A program made the position numbers and the translations under genes. From positions 1-12,817 of the forward strand of contig JAKJBT010000048.1 of the NCBI GenBank assembly GCA_022706865.1: DNA of 12,817 nt. Reading direction: 5' to 3'. Shown here piece by piece: positions 1 to 5,460 of the stretch. This DNA comes from Bacillota bacterium (GTDB taxonomy: Bacteria; Bacillota_A; Clostridia; Lutisporales; Lutisporaceae). The notes beneath the pieces are model-generated. The model was given only the letters and a program-made list of their open reading frames with translations, was not told the origin of the DNA and did not search any database. Numbering within the stretch: the stretch's first letter is position 1; every line of letters starts with the position of its first letter.

Positions 1-1161
1 TCCAATATACAGTGCCATTTTGCTGAATGCTGTAGCAATTAACAGCAAAGTCAGCAGAGAAAGCAGACAGTTAAGTGTTTTTAATATATAGTTCTTTTGA
101 GGCTTTTTGCAGAATAGGTTTGCCAATACCAGTAATGTCAGGTTAATCGCAGCAATTTGGCACAATTCAAAAAATCCGCTGCGGGCGTATTCGGAGTAAA
201 TTTGCCACCCCTCCGGCCTCTGCCCTGCAAAGGATGAGAAAAAGTAAGGAAGCTGGCTCCCTATAAATACTATATACAAGCAGCATATTAAACCAAGCAC
301 GGTGTAAACAGTAGCGGCTGCAAGCACCCTCATGGATTGAACCGCATATTGGATACCTTCTTTTTTAAATGTTCTGCAGCCTCTGTTATGGGCACAACCT
401 GCCATAAGCCCGAACATATAAGCTGCTGTCGGTATTGTTAAGAAGCCGTCAAATAATACATCCGCAAACTGATCCTGCATCCATCGGAAATATTCAATGA
501 GCCCATCTGCAATCTTGGAGAACCCTCCGCTGTCCGCTCTCAAAAGCAGCGGTAAAACCATACCCACAATCAATAATGCCAGCATCAGGCCCAGTGCAAT
601 GGATAAAAACTGCCTTCCAAAGCTTTTTTTAATACGTATGGATGAATAAAGGCTTTTGTATTGACACCCGAAGTTTTTAAACGGAATAACAAACATGGCA
701 TTTATTCCGTCCAGTATGAGCCAATTGCTGGTATTTGAGAGAATCAGATGCCCTGAAGCGCTGATTACATAGTAAACGGCTGCACAGAACAAGAACAAGT
801 TGCGCCATGGTTCTAAACCATTGTTTTCATAAAGGGAATAACTGATTCCAATCAATACAACCGCTGCCAGCCAAAAAAGCCCGGCACGGGTAATGATTAC
901 TCCTTTTTTAACAAAATACATGGTTACAGCAAAGCAATAGCCTATTGTAAACACTGTGACCCCCCAGCCCTGCCAGGAAAACATTACCCACCTTACGAAG
1001 AAAAATCCCAGCACAAATGAAAGTGCCGCAAAAATTGTGTCCCGGCTGTCAGCTATAAAAGGTTCCTTAGGCTCATATACTGCTGATATCCCTACCCCGG
1101 CTGCCAGCTGTGCTTCGTCGGCAGCCAATTGTCCGTTATTACTTAAAATATGTCCTTTCAT
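1..1161 (-). CDS. multi-pass membrane protein, DUF4153/DUF4173-like (3' end beyond window)
   Basis: The frame is open from the ATG at 1161 to the left edge, giving 387 visible residues and no stop, so the C-terminus lies outside the window. The start follows a good ribosome binding site (AAGGAG, 8 nt upstream). A soluble N-terminus of about 45 residues (MKGHILSNNGQLAADEAQ) is followed by many hydrophobic segments, roughly eight in the visible part, rich in F, L, I, W and Y. The segment containing GCQYKSLYSSIRIKKSFGRQ followed by a hydrophobic stretch, and the later EYARSGFFELCQIAAINL motif, resemble the DUF4153/DUF4173 integral membrane family. The biochemical function of that family is unknown. 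It is the third gene of the operon and starts 25 bp after the XRE regulator gene, so it is probably co-transcribed and controlled with it. The family call is from memory of motifs; the membrane-protein call is firm. Confidence 0.8.
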   Translation of the reverse strand, partial: MKGHILSNNGQLAADEAQLAAGVGISAVYEPKEPFIADSRDTIFAALSFVLGFFFVRWVMFSWQGWGVTVFTIGYCFAVTMYFVKKGVIITRAGLFWLAAVVLIGISYSLYENNGLEPWRNLFLFCAAVYYVISASGHLILSNTSNWLILDGINAMFVIPFKNFGCQYKSLYSSIRIKKSFGRQFLSIALGLMLALLIVGMVLPLLLRADSGGFSKIADGLIEYFRWMQDQFADVLFDGFLTIPTAAYMFGLMAGCAHNRGCRTFKKEGIQYAVQSMRVLAAATVYTVLGLICCLYIVFIGSQLPYFFSSFAGQRPEGWQIYSEYARSGFFELCQIAAINLTLLVLANLFCKKPQKNYILKTLNCLLSLLTLLLIATAFSKMALYIG

Positions 1162-1186
1162 ACTATAAATCTCCTTATTCTTAGTC

Positions 1187-1390
1187 TTACTCTCTGAATT
1201 CCAGAATATCACCCGGCTGGCATTCCAGAGCTTTGCAGATTGCCTCCAGTGTTGAAAAACGTATTGCTTTGGCTTTACCGGTCTTAAGTATTGAAAGATT
1301 AGCCTGGCTTATGCCAATCTTCTCAGCCAGTTCTCCGGAGGACATTTTTCGCTTTGCCATCACTACATCCAAATTCACAATTATGGACAT
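1187..1390 (-). CDS. small XRE/Cro-C1 family HTH regulator, YozG-like
   Basis: This 67-residue protein is almost entirely a lambda-repressor-type helix-turn-helix. The HTH core is at about residues 17-38 (GELAEKIGISQANLSILKTG), followed by RFSTLEAICKALECQPGDIL, the usual last helices of this fold. It has no other domain. The ATG at 1390 follows a strong ribosome binding site (GGAGGAAGGGGAT). It sits 14 bp downstream of the DUF2975 gene, and the GGAGG overlaps the end of that gene's stop region, which suggests translational coupling. Small regulators of this type are commonly paired with a DUF2975 gene in Firmicutes. It is expected to act in the cytoplasm as a repressor, probably of its own operon; the palindromes at 1910-1949 are candidate operators. 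That regulatory role is inference. Confidence 0.93.
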   Translation of the reverse strand: MSIIVNLDVVMAKRKMSSGELAEKIGISQANLSILKTGKAKAIRFSTLEAICKALECQPGDILEFRE

Positions 1391-1404
1391 ATCCCCTTCC
1401 TCCT

Positions 1405-1842
1405 TTAAATCGTAAGTTCCGATTCGTTCTTAAGTTCAACCGCCTGTGCAATAACATTCTTGATAACCCGGACAATCAGACCCATAAATGCGGCTGCTAC
1501 AGCCACAAAGCTCCACGGAAAGTAGTAAGGTATCGAAGCAATGCAGATAACAGATCCCGCAAAACAGCACCAGGAAATCCGTCGAAGGTATTCCACATTT
1601 TTCGTGATAAAAACCTGTTCAAGCTCAATGTGACGAAGCAATTGATAGAGACAGTACAGCAGTACTGCTGCAGGAATACTGCCGGAGTATATGGTTGACA
1701 GGAATAAAACTTTTTTTCCTGCTAAATCAGGCCGAAACCACGTTATAAGCCAAGGGGCCGATAAAACGGTTCCGATCAGCATAACTGCGAATACCAGTAC
1801 GCAGAACTTGCTTAGACTAATTGATTTCCTACCGCTCCACAT
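1405..1842 (-). CDS. DUF2975 family membrane protein
   Basis: This is a 145-residue integral membrane protein with about four hydrophobic segments. The C-terminal half carries the family pattern: FITKNVEYLRRISWCCF, then a transmembrane segment, then GLIVRVIKNVIAQAVELKNESELTI at the very end. Length and ending match DUF2975 proteins, which are typically found next to a small XRE regulator, as here. An upstream in-frame TTG at 1857 gives a longer frame, but its codons contain the ribosome binding site (GGAGGGTGAT) of the ATG at 1842, so 1842 is the better start. It is the first gene of a three-gene operon, with a promoter at 1896-1924. The function is unknown; a role in membrane sensing or sequestration of the partner regulator is only a guess. 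Confidence 0.9.
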   Translation of the reverse strand: MWSGRKSISLSKFCVLVFAVMLIGTVLSAPWLITWFRPDLAGKKVLFLSTIYSGSIPAAVLLYCLYQLLRHIELEQVFITKNVEYLRRISWCCFAGSVICIASIPYYFPWSFVAVAAAFMGLIVRVIKNVIAQAVELKNESELTI

Positions 1843-1895
1843 ATAATCACCCTCCAATACTTCATGAAAAGTTTTATTTCACTTCCATCGTTTGT

Positions 1896-1924
1896 AGTAT
1901 AGCATATGATTTATTGATATGCAA
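1896..1924 (-). promoter_or_regulatory. sigma-A-type promoter of the DUF2975/XRE operon
   Basis: Read on the minus strand, TTGCAT (1919-1924) and TATACT (1896-1901) are separated by exactly 17 bp. The -10 matches consensus at five of six bases; the -35 is weak. The predicted leader to the ATG at 1842 is about 47 nt. The spacer and -35 are embedded in the inverted repeat GCATAT...ATATGC (1902-1922), so a bound repressor would block the polymerase. This is a sequence prediction only. Confidence 0.5.
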
Positions 1925-1949
1925 TATTATTTTATTGTTTATCGATAAA
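1910..1949. promoter_or_regulatory. candidate operator boxes for the XRE regulator
   Basis: A perfect 12-bp palindrome, TTTATCGATAAA, lies at 1938-1949. A near copy of its left part, TTTATTGATA against TTTATCGATA (9 of 10 bases), lies at 1910-1919, 28 bp away, overlapping the -35 region of the operon promoter. A pair of boxes on one helix face flanking a promoter is what an autoregulating dimeric HTH protein would use. The link to the XRE protein encoded downstream is inferred from position. Confidence 0.35.
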
Positions 1950-1971
1950 TTTTTATTGACTATTTTATTAA

Positions 1972-1993
1972 GAGGGTTAATTGAGGGTTAATT
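1972..1993. repeat. 11-bp perfect tandem duplication
   Basis: The sequence GAGGGTTAATT occurs twice back to back (1972-1982 and 1983-1993), just before the 20-bp repeat array that starts at 2001. It may mark the outer edge of the element to which the array belongs, or be a simple slippage duplication. Confidence 0.8.
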
Positions 1994-2000
1994 GAAAGGT

Positions 2001-2136
2001 GAGATGCCACTTTGTAAGACGAAATGCAGTGTTTGTAACCGACAAGTGAATATTTGTAAACGAAACGCAGGTTTTGTATCCGAAAAGCCACTTTTGAAAA
2101 TGAAAAGCCATGTTTGTAACCCAAATGCAGTTTGAT
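2001..2136. repeat. degenerate ~20-bp tandem repeat array, transposon-end-like
   Basis: Seven units with a 20- or 21-bp period begin at 2001, 2021, 2041, 2062, 2082, 2102 and 2122. The shared pattern is roughly GAAATGCAnTnTTTGTAACC: a GAAA(A/T)GC(C/A) head followed by a TTTGTA tail. Units differ at several positions, and there are no unique spacers. The array sits in a gene-free stretch between the DUF2975 operon and a broken WYL-type gene. Multiple ~20-bp repeats of this kind are found at the ends of some transposons, including IS21-family elements, where they are thought to bind the transposase. No transposase gene remains nearby, so this is either a solo end or an unrelated protein-binding array. 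Confidence 0.6.
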
Positions 2137-2185
2137 TTTTTCGTTTTTATGGCGTATCATGATTAAAATGGGCATGCCAAATGGA

Positions 2186-2227
2186 GGTCGACTCCCTCTC
2201 GATGTTTTTGTAATCGGAGAATCGACC
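2186..2227. other. imperfect stem-loop next to the repeat array
   Basis: GGTCGA (2186-2191) pairs with TCGACC (2222-2227). Inside it, TCTCGAT (2197-2203) pairs with ATCG-AGA (2213-2220) with one bulged base, leaving a 9-nt loop. No T-tract follows on either strand, so it does not look like an intrinsic terminator. It may be the inner tip of the element represented by the 2001-2136 array. Confidence 0.35.
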
Positions 2228-2228
2228 C

Positions 2229-2426
2229 CTTCCAATACAGCTTCATATTGAAGTGCAGCAATATATTATCAAAGGATTCTATAATAAGGGAGAAGAAAAA
2301 TTTATTGCAAACTATTTCCTGGGCTATACCGACAATATCATTTCCATCAAACCGAAAAAGCTCAAAAAGCTGCTGCAAGATAGAATTTTTGCTTTGGAAA
2401 GCCATTATTCCTTTATTCAGCCTTAG
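2229..2426 (+). pseudogene. C-terminal remnant of a WYL-domain transcriptional regulator (probable)
   Basis: The plus-strand frame ending at TAG 2424-2426 is open only from 2214, with no start codon or ribosome binding site, yet it encodes protein-like sequence. It includes KGEEKFIANYFLGY followed by TDNIISIKPKKLKKLLQDRI and an ALESHYS ending. This resembles the end of WYL-domain (DeoR/YafY-type) regulators, where a hydrophobic strand, a 'GDNVEVLEP'-like turn and a final helix close the protein. About 60 residues remain of a protein normally around 300. The break point lies beside the stem-loop and repeat array, suggesting truncation by insertion or deletion. Its stop overlaps the 3' end of the convergent flavoprotein gene by 14 bp. 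The family call is by eye and moderately uncertain. Confidence 0.42.
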
Positions 2427-4215
2427 CAGCACTTTCTCCCGCAATTTTCCCGAATACTACAGTATCAGGAATAGCATTGCCGCCAAGCCTGTTTGAACCG
2501 TGGATTCCACCGGTTACTTCTCCTGCTGCATATAATCCCGGTATAATATTGCCTGAATTATCAAGTACCTGTGCTTTTGTGTTTATTTCTATGCCTCCCA
2601 TTGTATGATGGACTGTAGCCACCCGCGCCCCTGCATAAAACGGAGGGGTATCGATCTTATCCTCGAACAGTGTCCTGCCGAAGGGATCGTCTATTTTCTT
2701 TTCTACAGCCATGTTGAAGGTCTCCACTGACCTGACAAGGTTTGCGGGGTCTACGCCAATCTGTCTTGCCAGGTCTTCCAGGGTATCTGCCTTAAAAGCT
2801 GTTCCGTCTTCTACAAGCTGTTCTATTGTTTCGTTAAAGTTGTTCCTTGTATCGGGCGTAGGATAAGAATGCTTGTCCAGGATTACCCACATATAGCTAT
2901 CCGGCTGTTGGAACAGTGCTCTTGTCATGACATCTCTTCTGGCACCTTCATCAACAAATCGGTTTCCATATTTATTGACAAATATCCTGTTCTCAACTCC
3001 CTGTTCTATGTTTCCGCTGAGGCTTCCCGTCTCCGGATCACCCATAGGAAGAAGCTGGATCTGTTCCATGCCTATTAATCTTGCTCCTGCCTTCTCGGCC
3101 ATCCACATGCCGTCACCGGTAGCCCCCGGATGATTGGTTGTTTTAATATTTGTAAGGTCCGGCCACATATTGTTGTAATGGTTTCTTGCCATTACATTTG
3201 CACTGAAACCTCCTGTTGCAATAATAACACCATTATTTGCCTTCGCGGTAACAGTACCCTCCTCATTTTCTGCCTCAACACCAACAACTCTTCCGTTTTC
3301 AACTATTAGCTCCGTTGCCCTTGTGTTGAGCATTACTTCAATTTCACTGCCCTGCTGTTCAATATAATTCATATATGTTTCTATGTATCCTGTCCCAAGA
3401 GGTTTTTCAGGTTTATGGGATCTTGGCCACAATGAGCCCAGAACTGTAAATATTTCATCCTTAAACTTCATCCCCATGCTTTCAAGCCATTCAAGTGCCG
3501 GATACGACTTTTCAATAAGCGTTCTTATCAATTCGGGTTTTCCGAGTCTGTCTCCGCCTTCATAGGTCTGAATGTAGTGCTTTTCAATTGAGTCTTCTAT
3601 TCCCTGTGCCGATTGACGTTTAGGATCAACAGCATTATATGCGGCACCGGATCTGATTGTGTTCCCTCCAACCATGGGCATTTTCTCCAGAACCAGTACC
3701 CTGGCACCGTTCTGATGTGCCGATACAGCGGCTGCAAGGCCGGCTCCGCCGGCGCCTATTACAACAACGTCCGCAGTCTTTTCTATGTTGCCTATCCGTG
3801 CAGTAATCTTATCCGGCTTTTTCCAATAATCATCGATATTTACCCCGGCTTTTCCCAAAGCTTGTTCGACAGCAGCCATAACACCATTGCTGGATTTTGT
3901 ACATCCTGATACAGCGTCAACAGCGATACTCTGGTACTTTATGATTTCTTCCGCTATTAACTTTGCCGCTTCAGCTCCTACTCCCGGAGATTCATTATGC
4001 TGAAGAATCCGTATATCTTTAATCTTATTGCCTTCAAGTGTTACTTCTACTATAATAGCTCCATAGCACCCCCTGCCTTCACCTACATATGCAACGGCCT
4101 CAGGGGCTGTCCGGGACAAACCTGCTCCTTGACCCTCAGCCTTTAGTACCTGTCCTGCAATACCAAAGAATACTAATAAAACAGCAAGCAGCAGACTTAT
4201 GTGTTTTCTGCCCAT
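2413..4215 (-). CDS. exported FMN-binding/FAD flavoprotein reductase, fumarate/urocanate reductase superfamily
   Basis: This 600-residue protein starts with a hydrophobic export signal (about 1-26, MGRKHISLLLAVLLVFF). Next comes an FMN-binding domain (about 38-120) with the flavinylation-type motif SGCTKSS (103-109), where Thr106 is the expected covalent FMN site. The FAD-binding/reductase domain (about 147-598) opens with the dinucleotide motif VVIGAGGAGLAAA (151-163) and E177. Residues matching the catalytic set of soluble fumarate reductases are present: H362 in TTNHPGATGDG, R427 in EGARRD, HH536-537 in VHHTMGG, and R576 in SNRLGGNAIPD. It should reduce an activated double bond outside the membrane. 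The substrate cannot be decided here: fumarate, urocanate, acrylate-type or another enoate. It has no CxxCH haem motif, so it is not a flavocytochrome and must take electrons from another flavin or quinol donor not encoded nearby. FMN attachment would need an ApbE-type enzyme, also not seen. The start follows GGGGGAAG, 6 nt upstream. It is monocistronic. Confidence 0.92.
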   Translation of the reverse strand: MGRKHISLLLAVLLVFFGIAGQVLKAEGQGAGLSRTAPEAVAYVGEGRGCYGAIIVEVTLEGNKIKDIRILQHNESPGVGAEAAKLIAEEIIKYQSIAVDAVSGCTKSSNGVMAAVEQALGKAGVNIDDYWKKPDKITARIGNIEKTADVVVIGAGGAGLAAAVSAHQNGARVLVLEKMPMVGGNTIRSGAAYNAVDPKRQSAQGIEDSIEKHYIQTYEGGDRLGKPELIRTLIEKSYPALEWLESMGMKFKDEIFTVLGSLWPRSHKPEKPLGTGYIETYMNYIEQQGSEIEVMLNTRATELIVENGRVVGVEAENEEGTVTAKANNGVIIATGGFSANVMARNHYNNMWPDLTNIKTTNHPGATGDGMWMAEKAGARLIGMEQIQLLPMGDPETGSLSGNIEQGVENRIFVNKYGNRFVDEGARRDVMTRALFQQPDSYMWVILDKHSYPTPDTRNNFNETIEQLVEDGTAFKADTLEDLARQIGVDPANLVRSVETFNMAVEKKIDDPFGRTLFEDKIDTPPFYAGARVATVHHTMGGIEINTKAQVLDNSGNIIPGLYAAGEVTGGIHGSNRLGGNAIPDTVVFGKIAGESAAKAE

Positions 4216-4262
4216 CTGTCTTCCCCCTTTGAAAATACATTGAAGAATTCTTTATTACATTA

Positions 4263-4291
4263 ATTTTAATACTATATCAACTGCTAATCAA
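4263..4291 (-). promoter_or_regulatory. candidate promoter of the flavoprotein reductase gene
   Basis: On the minus strand, TTGATT (4286-4291) and TAAAAT (4263-4268) are 17 bp apart, giving a leader of about 40 nt to the ATG at 4215. The -10 matches five of six consensus bases and the -35 four of six. The -35 lies about 10 bp outside the long inverted repeat that begins at 4301. Another pair (TTGATA/TAATAA) also fits the spacing, so the exact site is uncertain. Confidence 0.35.
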
Positions 4292-4300
4292 CATGATATT

Positions 4301-4592
4301 GGATAATGCGGCGCAGTTATAAGTTTGCAGTCATACTCCCAAAATACTAGACTTGTATACCGACTCGCACGATATTAGCTTTAGACAGAATCAGAGCTTG
4401 ATACTTGTAAAATCCGGACGCACATAAACCCAACATCGTGTTGGTATGTGCTGGATTTACCTCATGTAAATCCCACGGATTTTACTTCGTATCTTCTCTC
4501 GATTCTGTTGACCAAAGCCAATAAGTGCTCTCTGTTATACAAGGTCAATACTCTGTAGTACAACTTCAAACTTCAGATACATCGCATTATTC
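4301..4592. repeat. long imperfect inverted repeat with a three-way-junction core (MITE-like or structured RNA)
   Basis: About 290 bp fold back on themselves almost end to end. Pairs seen: GGATAATGCG 4301-4310 with CGCATTATTC 4583-4592 (one G-T); AAGTTTG 4321-4327 with 4567-4573; CTTGTATA 4352-4359 with 4536-4543; GCAC 4367-4370 with 4525-4528; ATTAGCTTT 4374-4382 with 4514-4522 (one mismatch); CAGAATC 4386-4392 with 4501-4507; AGAG 4393-4396 with 4496-4499; GATAC 4400-4404 with 4489-4493; TAAAATCCG 4408-4416 with 4476-4484. The core holds two separate hairpins: GCACATA/TATGTGC plus CCAACA/TGTTGG with a TCG loop (4420-4451), and GGATTTAC/GTAAATCC (4453-4473). No reading frame fits. It fills the space between the divergent flavoprotein gene and exporter operon. 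It could be a non-autonomous mobile element, a structured RNA or a relic. Mismatches include some that would be G-U on either strand, so direction is not settled. Confidence 0.75.
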
Positions 4593-4633
4593 TTCTATTG
4601 CAATAATGATTTACAATTAAAAAAGAGAGCGTC

Positions 4634-4688
4634 CTTAATAATTCTTAATAAATTTCCTCTTACCATATAATTTATTTACCATATAATT
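4634..4688 (+). promoter_or_regulatory. direct repeats and TATAAT boxes upstream of the exporter operon
   Basis: Two tandem 10-bp copies (CTTAATAATT and CTTAATAAAT, 4634-4653) are followed by two copies of TTACCATATAATT (4660-4672 and 4676-4688, 16 bp apart). Each later copy contains a perfect TATAAT -10 box (4666-4671 and 4682-4687). The -35 region of the first box falls within the tandem 10-bp repeats and has no good TTGACA, which is typical of promoters activated by an OmpR-family regulator binding direct repeats. The operon encodes such a regulator, so autoregulation is likely but inferred. Between here and the ATG there is only a small AGCTG/CAGCT inverted repeat (4703-4718). Confidence 0.4.
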
Positions 4689-4758
4689 AATTAATAAGCT
4701 GGAGCTGAAGATACAGCTGAGTTTTGCTGCAGCATACATGTATAAAGGAAGGTAACCT

Positions 4759-5460
4759 ATGAGCTTCATCACTTTTGAGAATGTTGAAAGAATATACCAT
4801 GTAGGCGGTAATATCATCAAAGCGGTTGACGACGTCAGCTTCGGCATAGAAAAGGGTACTGTAAATGTGGTATTGGGGCAAAGCGGTGCAGGTAAAACAA
4901 CAGTGCTTAATCTGTTGGGGGGCATGGATTCACCGACAAAAGGACGGATTATTGCGGACAACCAGGAGATCTCGGGTATGACAGAATATGAGCTTACAAC
5001 CTACAGGAGGAACAAAATCGGCTTTGTTTTTCAATTCTATAACCTGGTGCCCAATTTAACGGTGCTGGAGAATGTGCTGCTTGCCGAAGAAATATGCAAA
5101 GACCCTCTGGACGCAAAAGAAATGCTGATTAAGGTGGGGCTTAAGGACCGTATGGACAATTTCCCAAGCCAGATATCCGGAGGGGAGCAGCAGAGAGTAT
5201 CTATTGCAAGGGCTCTGGCAAAAAACCCTCAGATATTATTATGCGACGAGCCTACTGGGGCCCTTGATTCTTCAACAGGGCGGATAGTCCTTAAGCTGAT
5301 ACGGGATGCAGCCCGTGATATGGGAAAAACCGTGATTATTGTCACTCATAATGTACTGATTTCTGAAATGGCAGATGTGGTCTTACATATGAAGGACGGT
5401 AAAATTTCTGATATCAAATACAATAGCAGTCCAAAGGCTGCTGAGGAAATAATATGGTAA
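4759..5460 (+). CDS. ABC transporter ATP-binding protein, MacB/LolD class
   Basis: This 233-residue nucleotide-binding domain carries every expected motif: Walker A GQSGAGKTT (40-48), Q-loop Q92 in FVFQFYNLVP, signature ISGGEQQR (139-146), Walker B ILLCDE (159-164) with E164, D-loop ALD (168-170), and switch His197 in VTHN. The FQFYNLVPNLTVLENV segment and the signature are typical of ATPases that pair with FtsX-type permeases (LolD, MacB, FtsE relatives), which act as mechanotransmission machines rather than ordinary pumps. It should bind and hydrolyse ATP on the cytoplasmic face of the permease encoded next. The ATG follows AAGGAAGG, 7 nt upstream. Its stop codon overlaps the start of the permease gene, so the two are translationally coupled. 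The transported substrate is not evident. Confidence 0.95.
   Translation: MSFITFENVERIYHVGGNIIKAVDDVSFGIEKGTVNVVLGQSGAGKTTVLNLLGGMDSPTKGRIIADNQEISGMTEYELTTYRRNKIGFVFQFYNLVPNLTVLENVLLAEEICKDPLDAKEMLIKVGLKDRMDNFPSQISGGEQQRVSIARALAKNPQILLCDEPTGALDSSTGRIVLKLIRDAARDMGKTVIIVTHNVLISEMADVVLHMKDGKISDIKYNSSPKAAEEIIW

Noticed and set aside
1843..1857. TTG start for the DUF2975 protein
   Set aside because: Those codons consist of the ribosome binding site for the ATG at 1842.
2001..2136. CRISPR array
   Set aside because: The period is 20-21 bp with no unique spacers, and all units are degenerate; no cas genes are present.
1960..2444. Minus-strand open frames of about 90 codons across the gene-free stretch
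   Set aside because: Their translations mirror the repeat array or the opposite strand of the WYL-like remnant, start sites are poor, and one runs into the flavoprotein gene.
4420..4473. Intrinsic terminator
   Set aside because: The hairpins are strong, but no T-tract follows on either strand and they are part of a much larger fold-back structure.
4635..4961. Minus-strand frame of 108 codons under the ABC ATPase start
   Set aside because: It is antisense to the well-supported ATPase gene, has no recognisable domain, and crosses the predicted promoter region.
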